Source: Gammaproteobacteria bacterium
GTDB lineage: Bacteria > Pseudomonadota > Gammaproteobacteria > Pseudomonadales > Pseudohongiellaceae
Length of the DNA: 64,000 nucleotides
Assembly: GCA_030682575.1 (NCBI GenBank)
Contig: JAUXNX010000012.1
Location: 62,001-126,000, forward strand
Direction: 5' to 3'
In this document: positions 17,399-27,274 of the stretch, in pieces
How positions within the stretch are numbered: position 1 is the stretch's first letter
Layout of the letters: each line of letters begins with the position of its first letter
Position numbers and translations under genes: made by a program
The notes under the pieces: generated by a model
The model's input: the letters and a program-made list of their open reading frames with translations, nothing else
Database searches by the model: none
Told to the model about the DNA's origin: nothing

Positions 17399-19606
17399 TT
17401 ATCTGATCCCGGCTTCCTTGTCCGCATTCGCACGGGCAATGATGTAGTGGCGCAATGCCTCCGGATCAGCGGCTTCAAGCGAGCTGGCGAAGGACACCAT
17501 GCCGCCACCAACCAGTTCACCGTCAATGACTACAGAGCTCCAGGCATCTGCAGTGGCGAGACGCTCGCTGTAGCGTAGGTCCGGGAACGTGCCCACGCTG
17601 GCGCTGATGCCCGCAGGACCATGGCACACGCTGCACAGACGGGCGTAGACCTGCTCGCCATGGGCTATCGTTTCATTGGGGACGTTGGCGTTGGGCGGTG
17701 GATTCAATTCACCTGCGGCACTCACCTCCGCAGGCAGTTCGTTTGGCAGCACAGCCGTGCCACCGATCCTGTACACCAGCATTCTGGAATTGTTGGACGA
17801 TACGCGTGTCGTAGCACCTATTGCGCCCGCACCTACGGTTGGCAGCGAACGGCCACCAGCCAGTACCGCAACGTGTTGCACACCATCGACTGTGAACGTG
17901 ATAGGCGCAGCCACAATCATGGCCTGAGACATGGCACTCCACAAACGCTCGCCGGTATCATCCTTGTAAGCCACAAACTCACCCACTGCATTGCCCTGGA
18001 ACACCAGGCCCCCCGCAGTACTGAGTGTGCCAGCGGCATCGTTGCTCACTTCATGTGGCACCCGCCAGGCTTCACGCTGATTCACGGGGTCCCACGCCAG
18101 CAGATAGGCTCTCACCGCCGGGGCGTTCGCGCCCGCACGCAGCATCAATGCGCCGCCAGCCGCGAAGTCGGTGCCGGTGTTCCAGCCACGCTCTGACGTA
18201 ATGAACTCCGTCTCACCTGAGTAACCCATGGGGTTCTCACGCGCTGCCAGATAGACCAGATTGGTGCGCTGACTGAATGACATCGGGTGCCAGTTGTGGC
18301 CACCCAGTGCGCCGGGCTGAATGATCAGAGGTACACCAGTCTCGTTGTAACGGGCTTCCGGATTTTCCACGGGACGGTCTGTTTCCAGATCGATGTGAGT
18401 CGCCCAGTTCGCAGGTACGAATTTCTCTGCAGAAATCAGTTGGCCCGTTGCAGCGTCGAGCACGTAGAAGAAACCGTTCTTCGGAGCCTGCAGCAGTACA
18501 CGGCGCATCTGGCCATCAATACGCAAGTCCGCAACGATGATGTGCTGAGTCGCTGTGTAATCCCAGGTCTCGCCGGGAGTTGTCTGGTAGTGCCAGCGAT
18601 ACGTGCCGTCATCCGGGTTCAGCGCCATGATGGAAGTCAGGAACAGGTTGTCACCGCCGCCGGGGCTGCGCAGACTCTGATTCCAGGGGGAACCGTTACC
18701 GACACCGATGTAGAGAAGGTTCAGGTCGGGATCATAGGCCATGGCGTCCCACACAGTGCCGCCACCGCCCAGTCGCCACCACTCGCCATTCCATGTCGCA
18801 GCGGCCATTTCCAGTTCGGGCTGTTCGAAACCATCTTCCGGGTTGCCGGGGACGGTATAGTAGCGCCAGTTCTGCTCGCCAGTCTGGGCATCGTAGGACG
18901 TGATGTAGCCACGCACACCGTACTCCGCACCACCGTTGCCGATGATCACCTGACCCTTGATGATGCGGGGAGCGCCGGTAATGGTATAGGGCTTGGTCTG
19001 ATCAACCGTGACCTGGCTCCACAGTTCGCGGCCGGTACGGGAATCCAGAGCTATCAGGCGGCCGTCGATGGTACCGACGAAAACCTTGCCTTCCCAGACA
19101 GCTACCCCACGATTGACCACATCGCAGCAGGCATCCACGCCTTTTGCAGGATCGACGCCCGGATCAAAGGCCCACAGCAGATTGCCGTTACGCACGTCAT
19201 ATGCCTTGACGTGGCTCCAGGCTGTGCTGACATACATCGCGCCATCCACAACAATCGGCGTTGCTTCCTGTCCGCGGCTGGTATCGATATCAGCGGACCA
19301 GGCAAGGCTCAGTTGGCTGACATTGTTGACATTGATTTGATCCAGAGGGCTGTAGCGTTGTTCACCGTAGTCGCGACCATTGGAGAGCCAACTGTCCAAC
19401 TCGGCGTCTGCCGCAATGATGCGATCAGCGTTCACCGCAGCCGCATAGGTAGCCGCTGCGGAGGAAGTGATTGCACTGGGGGCGGCAGCGACCGGAGTTG
19501 ATGCTGCCGGGGGTGTATCTTCATTTGCAGGACCGCACGACGCGACCAGCAGCGCGGCGGCGGCCAGCGCAGAAAAACTCACAAACTTTGACATTGTATT
19601 AATCAC
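17399..19606 (-). CDS. PQQ-dependent alcohol dehydrogenase with C-terminal cytochrome c (quinohaemoprotein), lipoprotein
   Basis: A 735-residue exported enzyme. The N-terminus is a lipoprotein signal (AALLVASCGPA) followed by an Ala/Pro-rich linker. The eight-bladed PQQ propeller follows, with the vicinal cysteine pair GVDACCDVVNRG near residue 158 and the active-site block TWDYTATQHI near 350. A single c-type haem motif CSVCHG lies near residue 656. The residue two after the catalytic aspartate is Thr, not Asp, which suggests a calcium rather than lanthanide enzyme. It oxidises an alcohol in the periplasm and passes electrons through its own haem. It lies 107 bp downstream of a second PQQ gene on the same strand. 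Confidence 0.9.
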   Translation of the reverse strand: MINTMSKFVSFSALAAAALLVASCGPANEDTPPAASTPVAAAPSAITSSAAATYAAAVNADRIIAADAELDSWLSNGRDYGEQRYSPLDQINVNNVSQLSLAWSADIDTSRGQEATPIVVDGAMYVSTAWSHVKAYDVRNGNLLWAFDPGVDPAKGVDACCDVVNRGVAVWEGKVFVGTIDGRLIALDSRTGRELWSQVTVDQTKPYTITGAPRIIKGQVIIGNGGAEYGVRGYITSYDAQTGEQNWRYYTVPGNPEDGFEQPELEMAAATWNGEWWRLGGGGTVWDAMAYDPDLNLLYIGVGNGSPWNQSLRSPGGGDNLFLTSIMALNPDDGTYRWHYQTTPGETWDYTATQHIIVADLRIDGQMRRVLLQAPKNGFFYVLDAATGQLISAEKFVPANWATHIDLETDRPVENPEARYNETGVPLIIQPGALGGHNWHPMSFSQRTNLVYLAARENPMGYSGETEFITSERGWNTGTDFAAGGALMLRAGANAPAVRAYLLAWDPVNQREAWRVPHEVSNDAAGTLSTAGGLVFQGNAVGEFVAYKDDTGERLWSAMSQAMIVAAPITFTVDGVQHVAVLAGGRSLPTVGAGAIGATTRVSSNNSRMLVYRIGGTAVLPNELPAEVSAAGELNPPPNANVPNETIAHGEQVYARLCSVCHGPAGISASVGTFPDLRYSERLATADAWSSVVIDGELVGGGMVSFASSLEAADPEALRHYIIARANADKEAGIR

Positions 19607-19713
19607 CCTATTATTGATTGCAGATTTCAGTCCCTGACCACCGCGTCTCCACCGCTCCTTCGCGCGGCGTCAGTATACACATCCAGAGCCCCCGCTGGCG
19701 ACACTGGACACAG

Positions 19714-21597
19714 TTAATCAGGCAGTTTGAAGACCAGCACCGTATTGCCGGGCATCTGGCCGAACGTGGCATAGCCACTGTTCACGATCATGTAATCACC
19801 CGAGAACACCGGCCCGGTCGAGTCAATGGCACCACCCTTGGCGGGTACGGCATTGACTGTCGAGTAGTCCTGCACCGTGTTGAATTCCCAGACCAGTTCG
19901 CCCGTGCGCTGATCGTGCGCAAAGAGATAGCCGTTCAAGGAACCGGTGATGATCAGATCATCAGTCGCACTGGCCGGTGCCGAGTAGGCATCCATGCAGA
20001 AATTCTGACCGCTGACACAGCGCAGTGGTGTCTCGGCAAACCAGAGCCGTTCGCCTGTCTTCATATCGATGGCGTGCAGGCCAGGCTGGCGTGGTTCGGT
20101 TTCCGCCCCACCCGCGCTGCGGTCAGATACGGGCACGTAGGCAACATCGCCGACAAAGGTCATACCCCAGTGCACACCACCGAGCGGTCCACCTCGGCCA
20201 ATGCGCGTTTGCCACAGCACCTTGCCGTTGTCATCCGGATCGAGCCCGAACACCACAGAACCCTTGGTACCCGCCACCAGTATGTCTTGCCCATTGGAGA
20301 GTGTCGTACTCAGGATCGGCGCACCGATGTCCAGATCGGGGCCGGGATCAGGGCAGTTCGGATGATTGCTGCCTGCAGTGCAGGCCATGGTGAAGGCATC
20401 GTTGCTGGTGGTCTGCAGAATCCAGTCCATGTTGCCGGTATCCATATTGAATGCGATCACCGCGTCACTGGTGTTGCTGGCGGGACGACTGTAATTCTGC
20501 CCGGTGCCGACATAGATCCGGTTGCGCTTGGCATCGATGGTGGGCGCATCCCAGATCGGCGCACCGGAGGGCGCCAGTACCGGGACGCCTGCGCTGCTGG
20601 TGCCAACCGGCTGCGCTTCTTCCATGATCCAGGTGTGCCACAGTTTTTCACCACTGTTGAGATCGAAGGCTGCCACATTGCCACGGAATGTACAGCACGG
20701 ATGGTCTGGCCGACCGGCTCCGACTACTTCTGCCGAAGAAACCGGCACGAATATCCTGTCGCCATAGACTACCGGTGAGCCGGTGCTGCGGGCCCAGGGA
20801 CTCGGGTCCACATCCGCATGCCAGAGCTTCTCACCGGTCAGGGCATCCAGCACGAACACACGATTGGACGCATCGGCGCCGACCACCAACGTTCTGTTCA
20901 GTGCATCAGAGGCCACGACGGAGACCGAACCACGCACCTCGGTAGTGGCAAGGAACGTCCAGTAGGCACAGCCGCTCTCCATATCCAGCGCGTATACATC
21001 CCCCCTGTTGCTGCCCATGAACATCACGCCATCAATGATCGTTGGCTGGGCACGGGCACTCGATGCTTCTTCCATGCCGAACGCCCAGGCCAGTTCGAGC
21101 GAGCCGATGTTGCCAGCATTGATCGTGGTACCACTGGCGGGTTGATGGCGTGGGCTGCCATTGCCATTGGCCCAGCCATTCCAGTTGGCAGGCCGGGTCA
21201 GATCAAGCGCAGTCAGCGGTGACGCACATTGGGTCAGTTGCTCAACGCGAGTGGCACTATAGGGCCGCCCAGTGAGGTACTGTGCCACTTGAATCCTCTG
21301 GTCTTCACTCAGTGCCGCGCCTTGCGCCTGCATCAGTCCCTGCGTCAACGCGTGATAAATGCTGTTAGTGGTAAAGGTGCCGAGGGCAGAACGTGGTGGA
21401 GTTCGCAGATCCGTGGGTGCTGCATGACAGGTGGCACAGAATTGGTTGTACAGTGCTTCACCATCTGATGCCGGAACTGCCCCAGACACTTGCCCGCTGG
21501 CCTGCGCCATCGCAACCGTGGACATCAACATACTGCTTGTCAGAAAGGTGCCCAGAAATGCGAGCATGGAGAGCAGGCTGGAACTTGATCTTTTCAT
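19714..21597 (-). CDS. Exported PQQ-propeller dehydrogenase with N-terminal cytochrome c (polyvinyl-alcohol-dehydrogenase-like)
   Basis: A 627-residue protein with a signal peptide (about residues 1-31), a c-type haem motif CATCH at residues 54-58, then a PQQ-like propeller. Blade-type repeats such as GVMFMGSNRGDVYALDMES, GEKLWHADVDP and GLHAIDMKTGERLWFAE are clear. The haem-first order matches cytochrome-linked polyvinyl alcohol dehydrogenase and relatives. There is no vicinal CC of the methanol dehydrogenase kind (a CC occurs in PDHPCCTFRGNV, in a different setting). The start at 21597 is preceded by GGGGAAT. Likely co-transcribed with the second PQQ enzyme; the natural substrate is unknown. 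Confidence 0.83.
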   Translation of the reverse strand: MKRSSSSLLSMLAFLGTFLTSSMLMSTVAMAQASGQVSGAVPASDGEALYNQFCATCHAAPTDLRTPPRSALGTFTTNSIYHALTQGLMQAQGAALSEDQRIQVAQYLTGRPYSATRVEQLTQCASPLTALDLTRPANWNGWANGNGSPRHQPASGTTINAGNIGSLELAWAFGMEEASSARAQPTIIDGVMFMGSNRGDVYALDMESGCAYWTFLATTEVRGSVSVVASDALNRTLVVGADASNRVFVLDALTGEKLWHADVDPSPWARSTGSPVVYGDRIFVPVSSAEVVGAGRPDHPCCTFRGNVAAFDLNSGEKLWHTWIMEEAQPVGTSSAGVPVLAPSGAPIWDAPTIDAKRNRIYVGTGQNYSRPASNTSDAVIAFNMDTGNMDWILQTTSNDAFTMACTAGSNHPNCPDPGPDLDIGAPILSTTLSNGQDILVAGTKGSVVFGLDPDDNGKVLWQTRIGRGGPLGGVHWGMTFVGDVAYVPVSDRSAGGAETEPRQPGLHAIDMKTGERLWFAETPLRCVSGQNFCMDAYSAPASATDDLIITGSLNGYLFAHDQRTGELVWEFNTVQDYSTVNAVPAKGGAIDSTGPVFSGDYMIVNSGYATFGQMPGNTVLVFKLPD

Positions 21598-21804
21598 TAT
21601 TATTCCCCGATCAGGTATGCAGAGGGCGACCCGGCACAATCATCCAATCATGGCCAGTTGCAACTGCGCCGATCTTAACTGAATCACTGCTCAGAGCGAA
21701 ACGCTGGACGACTGACAAAGCGCTGGAAAAGGCCTTTTTTATAGCCCAGCGGAGGCCCCTTGGTGTATAGTTCGCGGCCTGTTTCCCACCCGGTTCAGAC
21801 AATT

Positions 21805-21827
21805 GCGGGCGAGGCCCGTCCCCACAG
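21805..21827 (-). repeat. REP-like extragenic palindrome
   Basis: On the minus strand CTGTGGGGACGGGCCTCGCC then CGC, the same layout as the REP copies at 2231 and 7134. It lies 17 bases before ilvD and so is probably in its leader. Confidence 0.55.
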
Positions 21828-21843
21828 TGAGTGATGAGAGAAG

Positions 21844-23544
21844 ATGAGCAACAACGCCAGCGACAAGCCCGATACCAAATCCCGCAAATACTCCAGCCAG
21901 GTGGTTGATGGCGTTGAGCACGCGCCAAGCCGCGCCATGCTGCGGGCCGTCGGTTTCGGCGACGACGACTTCAAGAAGCCCCAGATCGGCATCGCGTCCA
22001 CCTGGAGCATGGTTACGCCCTGCAACATGCACATCAACAAGCTCGCTGAAGATGTGAATCGCGGCGTCGATGCGGCCAATGGCAAGGGCATCATCTACGG
22101 CACCATTACTGTCTCGGACGGCATCTCCATGGGTACCGAAGGCATGAAGTACTCGCTGGTGTCCCGCGAAGTCATCGCCGACTCTATCGAAGCGGTTTCC
22201 GGTTGCATGGGTCATGACGGCATCATCGCCATTGGCGGCTGCGACAAGAATATGCCTGGCTGTCTCATGGGCATGGCGCGTTTGAACCGTCCTTCAATCT
22301 TCATTTATGGCGGCACCATTCAACCGGGCAAGAACCACACCGATATCATCTCCGTATTCGAGGCAGTGGGCAGCCATGCCAAGGGCACGATGTCAGACAT
22401 TCAATTGAAGAACGTGGAAGAGACTGCGATTCCCGGACCCGGTTCCTGCGGCGGCATGTATACGGCGAACACCATGGCCTCCGCCATCGAGGCGCTCGGC
22501 ATGAGTCTGCCGAACAGCTCTGCACAGGATGCGATTTCGAGCGAAAAAGTGGACGACTGTCTGCGCGCTGGCGAAGCGATCATGCATCTGCTGCGTCATG
22601 ACATCAAACCGTCCGACATCATGACGCGCGCTGCGTTCGAGAATTCTATCAAGGTGGTCATCGCCCTGGGCGGTTCCACCAATGCTGTGCTGCACCTTCT
22701 GGCCATGGCCCATACAATAGGTGTTGAGCTTTCACTGGATGACTTCACACGAATCGGTGCCGAGACGCCGCTGCTCGCAGACCTGCGCCCGAGCGGCCGC
22801 TTCCTGATGTCTGACCTCATCAGGATCGGCGGTATCCAACCCCTGATGAAACTGATGCTCGACGCGGGCATGCTCGACGGCAGTTGCATGACCGTCACCG
22901 GCAAGACACTGGCCGAAAATCTGAAGGACGTGAAACCCTATCCAACCGGCCAGGAAATCATCCAGCCTCTCGACAAACCGATCAAGAAGGACAGCCATCT
23001 GGTGATTCTGCGTGGCAATCTTGCCCCCCAGGGTGCGGTCGCCAAGATCACCGGCAAGGAAGGCCTGTCCTTCACCGGCACGGCGCGCGTATTCAATTCC
23101 GAGGAGGAAACCCTCAAGGGTATTCTGGACGGAACGGTTGTCTCCGGCGATGTACTCGTGATTCGCTATGAGGGCCCGAAAGGCGCTCCCGGCATGCGCG
23201 AGATGTTGAGCCCGACGTCGGCCATCATGGGCAAGGGTCTGGGCAAGGACGTGGCACTGGTTACTGACGGACGTTTCTCCGGAGGCAGCCACGGATTCGT
23301 GGTTGGTCACATCACTCCGGAAGCGATTGAGGGAGGCCCCATTGCCATCGTACAGAGCGGCGACATGATCACCATCGATGCCGAGACGCATGAAGTCAAG
23401 CTGCACCTGAACGACGCCGAGATTGCGCAGCGTCTGCAAAACTGGAAGAAGCCAGCACCACGTTACACCCGTGGTGTGCTCGCGAAGTATGCGAAGACAG
23501 TATCATCGGCCTCGGAAGGTGCGGTCACCGACAAATATCTGTAA
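21844..23544 (+). CDS. ilvD: Dihydroxy-acid dehydratase
   Basis: A 566-residue enzyme that dehydrates dihydroxyisovalerate and dihydroxymethylvalerate in valine, leucine and isoleucine synthesis. The iron-sulfur ligands sit in [24 protein letters not shown] and [14 protein letters not shown], all intact, and the C-terminal block [21 protein letters not shown] is typical. The length matches the shorter class (about 560) rather than the 616-residue E. coli enzyme. It is not in an ilv operon here; corA follows. Confidence 0.96.
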   Translation: MSNNASDKPDTKSRKYSSQVVDGVEHAPSRAMLRAVGFGDDDFKKPQIGIASTWSMVTPCNMHINKLAEDVNRGVDAANGKGIIYGTITVSDGISMGTEGMKYSLVSREVIADSIEAVSGCMGHDGIIAIGGCDKNMPGCLMGMARLNRPSIFIYGGTIQPGKNHTDIISVFEAVGSHAKGTMSDIQLKNVEETAIPGPGSCGGMYTANTMASAIEALGMSLPNSSAQDAISSEKVDDCLRAGEAIMHLLRHDIKPSDIMTRAAFENSIKVVIALGGSTNAVLHLLAMAHTIGVELSLDDFTRIGAETPLLADLRPSGRFLMSDLIRIGGIQPLMKLMLDAGMLDGSCMTVTGKTLAENLKDVKPYPTGQEIIQPLDKPIKKDSHLVILRGNLAPQGAVAKITGKEGLSFTGTARVFNSEEETLKGILDGTVVSGDVLVIRYEGPKGAPGMREMLSPTSAIMGKGLGKDVALVTDGRFSGGSHGFVVGHITPEAIEGGPIAIVQSGDMITIDAETHEVKLHLNDAEIAQRLQNWKKPAPRYTRGVLAKYAKTVSSASEGAVTDKYL

Positions 23545-23586
23545 TAGATGACGCCAGCCGTCATGATGCTGTGGTAGAAGTGGATC

Positions 23587-24540
23587 ATGCTGAATACTTA
23601 CGATCTCAATGCAGACAACTGCCTGATCGCGCGCCAGGAGGAGACCATCGAGTCGACTCTGGCCAGCGCGCTATGGCTCGATCTGGTCGATCCAACCGAC
23701 GAGGAACGCACTCTCGTCGAGATTCAGCACCGCCTGCCCCTGCCGGACACGGAAGACGTGGGCGAGATCGAGGCCAGCGCGCGCTCCTATCAGGACGAGG
23801 CCGGTGGACTGCATGTGCATTCAATGTTCCTGCATCACGTCGATGATCGACCACGCAACACCACGGTGGCCTTCACGTTTACCGGCGGTCAACTTATCAC
23901 CTTGCGTGAGCGGGAGATCCCTGCGTTCCGCCTGCTGCGCATGCGCGCAAAACGGCAGAAAGGACTTGCAGCCGACCCAATCGGCATCCTGTTGGCCTTG
24001 TTCGAAATCAAGATCAATGACCTGGCCGACACGCTGGAAGAGGTCTACACCGGACTGGAGCACACCAGCAATCTGGTGTTGGAAGAGATTGATGCCTCCA
24101 TTGAAGAGGCTATCGACGAGTTGGCCCGTCACGAGGACACCAATGGCAAGGTTCGCCTCTGCCTGATGGACACGCAGCGTGCCCTCACCTTTCTGTTGCG
24201 GCACGGCAAGCTCACCCCAGACCACGCCGATACAGCACGCGAACTGCTGCGCGACATCGAATCGCTGCTACCACACAACAGTTTCGTGTTCGACAAGATC
24301 AACTTCCTGATGGATGCCTCACTGGGCTTCATCAACATTCAGCAGAACCAGATCATCAAGATATTTTCCATAGCGGCAGTGGTCTTCCTGCCCCCCACCT
24401 TGGTTGCCAGCGCCTATGGCATGAACTTCGATTTCATGCCGGAACTGGGATGGACACTCGGTTATCCCTGGGCACTCGGCCTGATGGTGCTCTCGGGTAT
24501 CGCACCCTACTGGTACTTCAAGCGCAAGGGCTGGTTGTAG
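23587..24540 (+). CDS. corA: CorA-type magnesium/cobalt channel
   Basis: A 317-residue protein with a long soluble N-terminal part of acidic helices and two C-terminal membrane helices. The selectivity motif YGMNF lies near residue 280 at the end of the first helix, and the tail ends YWYFKRKGWL as in CorA proteins. It forms pentameric inner-membrane channels for Mg2+ and related ions. Length equals the E. coli CorA. Confidence 0.94.
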   Translation: MLNTYDLNADNCLIARQEETIESTLASALWLDLVDPTDEERTLVEIQHRLPLPDTEDVGEIEASARSYQDEAGGLHVHSMFLHHVDDRPRNTTVAFTFTGGQLITLREREIPAFRLLRMRAKRQKGLAADPIGILLALFEIKINDLADTLEEVYTGLEHTSNLVLEEIDASIEEAIDELARHEDTNGKVRLCLMDTQRALTFLLRHGKLTPDHADTARELLRDIESLLPHNSFVFDKINFLMDASLGFINIQQNQIIKIFSIAAVVFLPPTLVASAYGMNFDFMPELGWTLGYPWALGLMVLSGIAPYWYFKRKGWL

Positions 24541-24550
24541 CGGGTCTCCA

Positions 24551-24574
24551 GGTGGGAACGAGCTTGCTCGCTTC
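24551..24574 (+). repeat. REP-like palindrome of the GAGC type
   Basis: GGTGGGAACGAGCTTGCTCG then CTTC: a CGAGC/GCTCG stem with a two-base loop. It lies between the convergent corA and the gene ending at 24575 and may terminate both. Confidence 0.55.
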
Positions 24575-25369
24575 TTACAATCCCGCCGTGGCAAATTCGA
24601 TCCGGGCCGCCGCTCCATAAAGGACAGATGGGTCCGTCTCCAGTGTCTGCGGTGCTCTCAAGGACGGCCATATCGGCATGATCAGATCCAGTTGCTCGCG
24701 AATGGAGGCCACCGCGGCAGTGTTGTCAGTCATACCCTCCAGCCTTGCAAGCAGTTCACGGGCGATGCGCACGAATCCCAGTGCATCCTGATATTCGTGT
24801 TCATTCTCCAGCGCACCGTTATCTCCCACCGCGATGTCATATTCTGCGGCCGACGTACTCACCAGATCGAAGATCACCGCACCGATCATGGCGGCATCCT
24901 GATTCTCTACCGCATTTTCTGCCGCCGTAATGGCTTCAAGCAGTTGGCTGTAAGCAGACTCCACTGTCGGCAGGGGCCGCTTGTTCTCGACTGCTGTCGC
25001 TAATGCTTCCAATTGATCGGCGAATCCTGAAGCCTCACGGACCTCAATCGCGGGCAGCAGATCTGTGTAGAGTTCGTCACCGGGATGCTTCATGTGGGTG
25101 GCAGATGCCTCTTCCTCACCCTGCCGGTACAGATCTACACCAACATTCAAGTGACCACGAATGAATGCCAGTTGCGCCAGGTAGACCGCATCATTAGCGA
25201 TGGCATCTGCCGTGGTCGCACCTTCACCGCCTTCACCACCTTCGGCCGATGTCATCATGCTGTGATCCATGCCCACCATACCCGGCTGGCCAGTGGTTCC
25301 CACATAAAAGGCTGTACTCGCTGCGACGACTACCCCAAGACCTACCCAGATTCTGTTTCTGGTTTCCAT
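24575..25369 (-). CDS. Membrane-anchored periplasmic protein of unknown function, probably iron-regulated
   Basis: A 264-residue protein with one N-terminal hydrophobic segment (WVGLGVVVAASTAFYVG) acting as anchor or signal, then a His/Met-rich patch (MVGMDHSMM) and a Gly/Glu-rich linker. The rest is helical and acidic, with HMKHPGDELYTDLLPAI near residue 100. I do not recognise a named family; the helical, acidic build recalls iron-uptake periplasmic proteins such as EfeO or imelysin, but I see no diagnostic motif. ATG at 25369 has GGGAG upstream. It is divergent from the PiuC gene with a Fur-like box between them, so iron control is likely. Confidence 0.7.
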   Translation of the reverse strand: METRNRIWVGLGVVVAASTAFYVGTTGQPGMVGMDHSMMTSAEGGEGGEGATTADAIANDAVYLAQLAFIRGHLNVGVDLYRQGEEEASATHMKHPGDELYTDLLPAIEVREASGFADQLEALATAVENKRPLPTVESAYSQLLEAITAAENAVENQDAAMIGAVIFDLVSTSAAEYDIAVGDNGALENEHEYQDALGFVRIARELLARLEGMTDNTAAVASIREQLDLIMPIWPSLRAPQTLETDPSVLYGAAARIEFATAGL

Positions 25370-25459
25370 ATCGACTCCCGACACTTTTGCTTGTCATGGT
25401 TGAAAGAGATTTGTATTTGACCACCCCGGCCACTAAACTGCTCGCCATGCTACACCTAA

Positions 25460-25474
25460 CAAGAATCATTCTCA
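25460..25474. promoter_or_regulatory. Probable Fur box
   Basis: The 15-mer reads, on the minus strand, TGAGAATGATTCTTG, a 7-1-7 inverted repeat close to the Fur consensus TGATAATGATTATCA. It lies 15 bases before the start of the PiuC gene and 90 bases before the divergent gene, so it could repress both when iron is plentiful. Confidence 0.68.
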
Positions 25475-25489
25475 ATTAGGGATTGCCAT

Positions 25490-26155
25490 ATGCTGCTTCA
25501 GATTGCCAATGTCCTGTCCCCTGATCTTCTCAAGGAATGTCGAGTTGCAGGCTATGACGACTCCCTGTTCACGGACGGGCGCACCAGCGCGGGCTGGCAT
25601 GCCCGGGAACGCAAGTACAATCTGCAGGCGCGAGCGGGCAAGCACGTGCATGCGTTGCTGCAGAAGGTGGAAACCGCTCTGCTCGGCCATGAATTGGTGG
25701 CTGCGGCAGCCCGTCCCAAGACCATCGTGAGACTGCAATTCAGCCGTTATGACCAGGGCATGAACTACGGCACCCATGTTGACGATGCACTGATGGATGG
25801 TCAGCGCACCGATCTTTCCTTTACGGTGTTCCTGACCCCTCCGATGGACTACGAAGGCGGCAGCCTCGTCATTGACGAACCTGCTGGTGAACGTGCCTTT
25901 CGCCTCGACGCAGGCGCGATGCTGCTCTACCCCTCGACAACACTGCACCGCGTGGAGCCTGTCACACACGGACAGCGCCTGGTGATCGTCGGCTGGATTC
26001 GCAGTTACCTGCGCAGCGCCGAGGCGCGTGAAATTCTATTTGATCTGGAGCGTACCATTGCTCTGTTGCGACAAAAAAACGATCAGAACACCGGTGAGCT
26101 GGAACTGCTGCTGAAGACACGCAGCAATCTGCTGCGCCTGTGGGCGGACGCCTGA
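25490..26155 (+). CDS. piuC: PiuC-type Fe(II)/2-oxoglutarate dioxygenase (PKHD-type hydroxylase)
   Basis: A 221-residue soluble protein matching the PKHD-type hydroxylases found beside TonB iron receptors (PiuC, YbiX). The iron ligands are visible as H96 and D98 in GTHVDDAL and H153 in TLHRVEPV, with the 2-oxoglutarate arginine in HGQRLVIVGW. The hydroxylated substrate is not known. Members are iron-regulated, which the Fur-like box just upstream supports. No TonB receptor gene is next to it here; the neighbour is an unknown anchored protein. Confidence 0.88.
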   Translation: MLLQIANVLSPDLLKECRVAGYDDSLFTDGRTSAGWHARERKYNLQARAGKHVHALLQKVETALLGHELVAAAARPKTIVRLQFSRYDQGMNYGTHVDDALMDGQRTDLSFTVFLTPPMDYEGGSLVIDEPAGERAFRLDAGAMLLYPSTTLHRVEPVTHGQRLVIVGWIRSYLRSAEAREILFDLERTIALLRQKNDQNTGELELLLKTRSNLLRLWADA

Positions 26156-26311
26156 ATCTCGTGTGGCAGCGAGAATAAATATTGTCTTTGACTGGTCATG
26201 CTAGGCATGCCCGTCTACCGGACGATTGTGCGTCCGTTGCGCAACACTGCGTAGAATTGCTACCGTCTTCGCCACTTTCTTCACCAAATAACAGTAACAT
26301 GGAGAACCAGA

Positions 26312-27259
26312 ATGTCCCGCGGCAACAGATTCCTTACCCGGCGCGATGCGCTCAAACTCGGTCTGGCTGCAGGTGCCGGTATGGCTCTTGGTCCACGTAC
26401 CTTGTTCGCTCAAGGCACCAGCACCGAGCTGCTGAGCAAGCCCATCCCGTCCACTGGTGAACGCATCCCCTTGATTGGCATCGGCACTGCACGCCGCTAC
26501 GACGTCGCGACAACAGAGGAAGAACTGGCACCCCTGCGCGAAGTGCTGCGCAACTTCCCCGGCATCGGCGGAAAACTGGTTGACACGGCGCCTTCCTATG
26601 GCAATGCCGAAACCGTGGTTGGCAACCTGCTGGCAGAACTCGGCAATCGCGACCAGATATTCCTTGCCACCAAAGTCGGCGCAGGACGTCAGGGCAGAGC
26701 GGCGGGCCTTGCAGAGATGGAAGGTTCGCTGGCCCGTCTGCATACAAACCATTTCGATCTTCTGGAAATCCACAACCTCGCCGGCACTGCAGACATGTTG
26801 CCAGTACTGCGCGAATGGAAACAGGAAGGCAAGATCCGCTACTACGGCATTACCACCACATCGAAGAACCAGTACGAAGAACTCGCCGGTTTCATGCGCA
26901 GCGAACCGCTGGACTTTATCCAGGTAGACTACGCCATCGACAACCGTTCCGCCGAGGAACTGTTACTGCCACTGGCGCTGGAGCGTGGTATCGCCGTTCT
27001 CACGGCACTGCCCTTTGGCCGTGGCCGTGTCTTCGAAGCTTTCGGTGAGACTGCGCTGCCTGGATGGGCTACCGAACTGGGTATAGAGACATGGGCGCAA
27101 TTCGCTCTCAAATTCAATGTCTCGCACCCTGCCATCACGGCGGCGATTCCCGGCACGGCACGACCGGAATATCTCTATGACAACTTCAACGCCTCCAGAG
27201 GAGTGCTGCCCGACGCAGCGACGCGCCAGCGCATGGCCGACCTCGTCGCCAACGCCTGA
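26312..27259 (+). CDS. Tat-exported aldo/keto reductase
   Basis: A 315-residue protein. The N-terminus is a twin-arginine signal (FLTRRDALKLGLAAGAGMAL, cleaved around LFAQG). The remainder is an aldo/keto reductase barrel with LVDTAPSYGNAETVVGNLL, a catalytic-tyrosine context (SYG), FLATKVGAG and HFDLLEIHN. Such enzymes normally need NADPH; an exported member must bind its cofactor before export. Substrate unknown. GGAG precedes the ATG by a suitable distance. It lies 15 bp before the next plus-strand gene. Confidence 0.85.
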   Translation: MSRGNRFLTRRDALKLGLAAGAGMALGPRTLFAQGTSTELLSKPIPSTGERIPLIGIGTARRYDVATTEEELAPLREVLRNFPGIGGKLVDTAPSYGNAETVVGNLLAELGNRDQIFLATKVGAGRQGRAAGLAEMEGSLARLHTNHFDLLEIHNLAGTADMLPVLREWKQEGKIRYYGITTTSKNQYEELAGFMRSEPLDFIQVDYAIDNRSAEELLLPLALERGIAVLTALPFGRGRVFEAFGETALPGWATELGIETWAQFALKFNVSHPAITAAIPGTARPEYLYDNFNASRGVLPDAATRQRMADLVANA

Positions 27260-27274
27260 CTCTGAGATGCCAAT

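Noticed and set aside
17399-19606. Lanthanide-dependent alcohol dehydrogenase
   Set aside because: The residue two after the catalytic aspartate is Thr in WDYTATQ, whereas lanthanide enzymes have Asp there.
18287-20778. Long plus-strand frames opposite the PQQ dehydrogenase genes (18287-19501 and 19618-20778)
   Set aside because: Antisense shadows of two clear, motif-bearing enzymes; no recognisable product.
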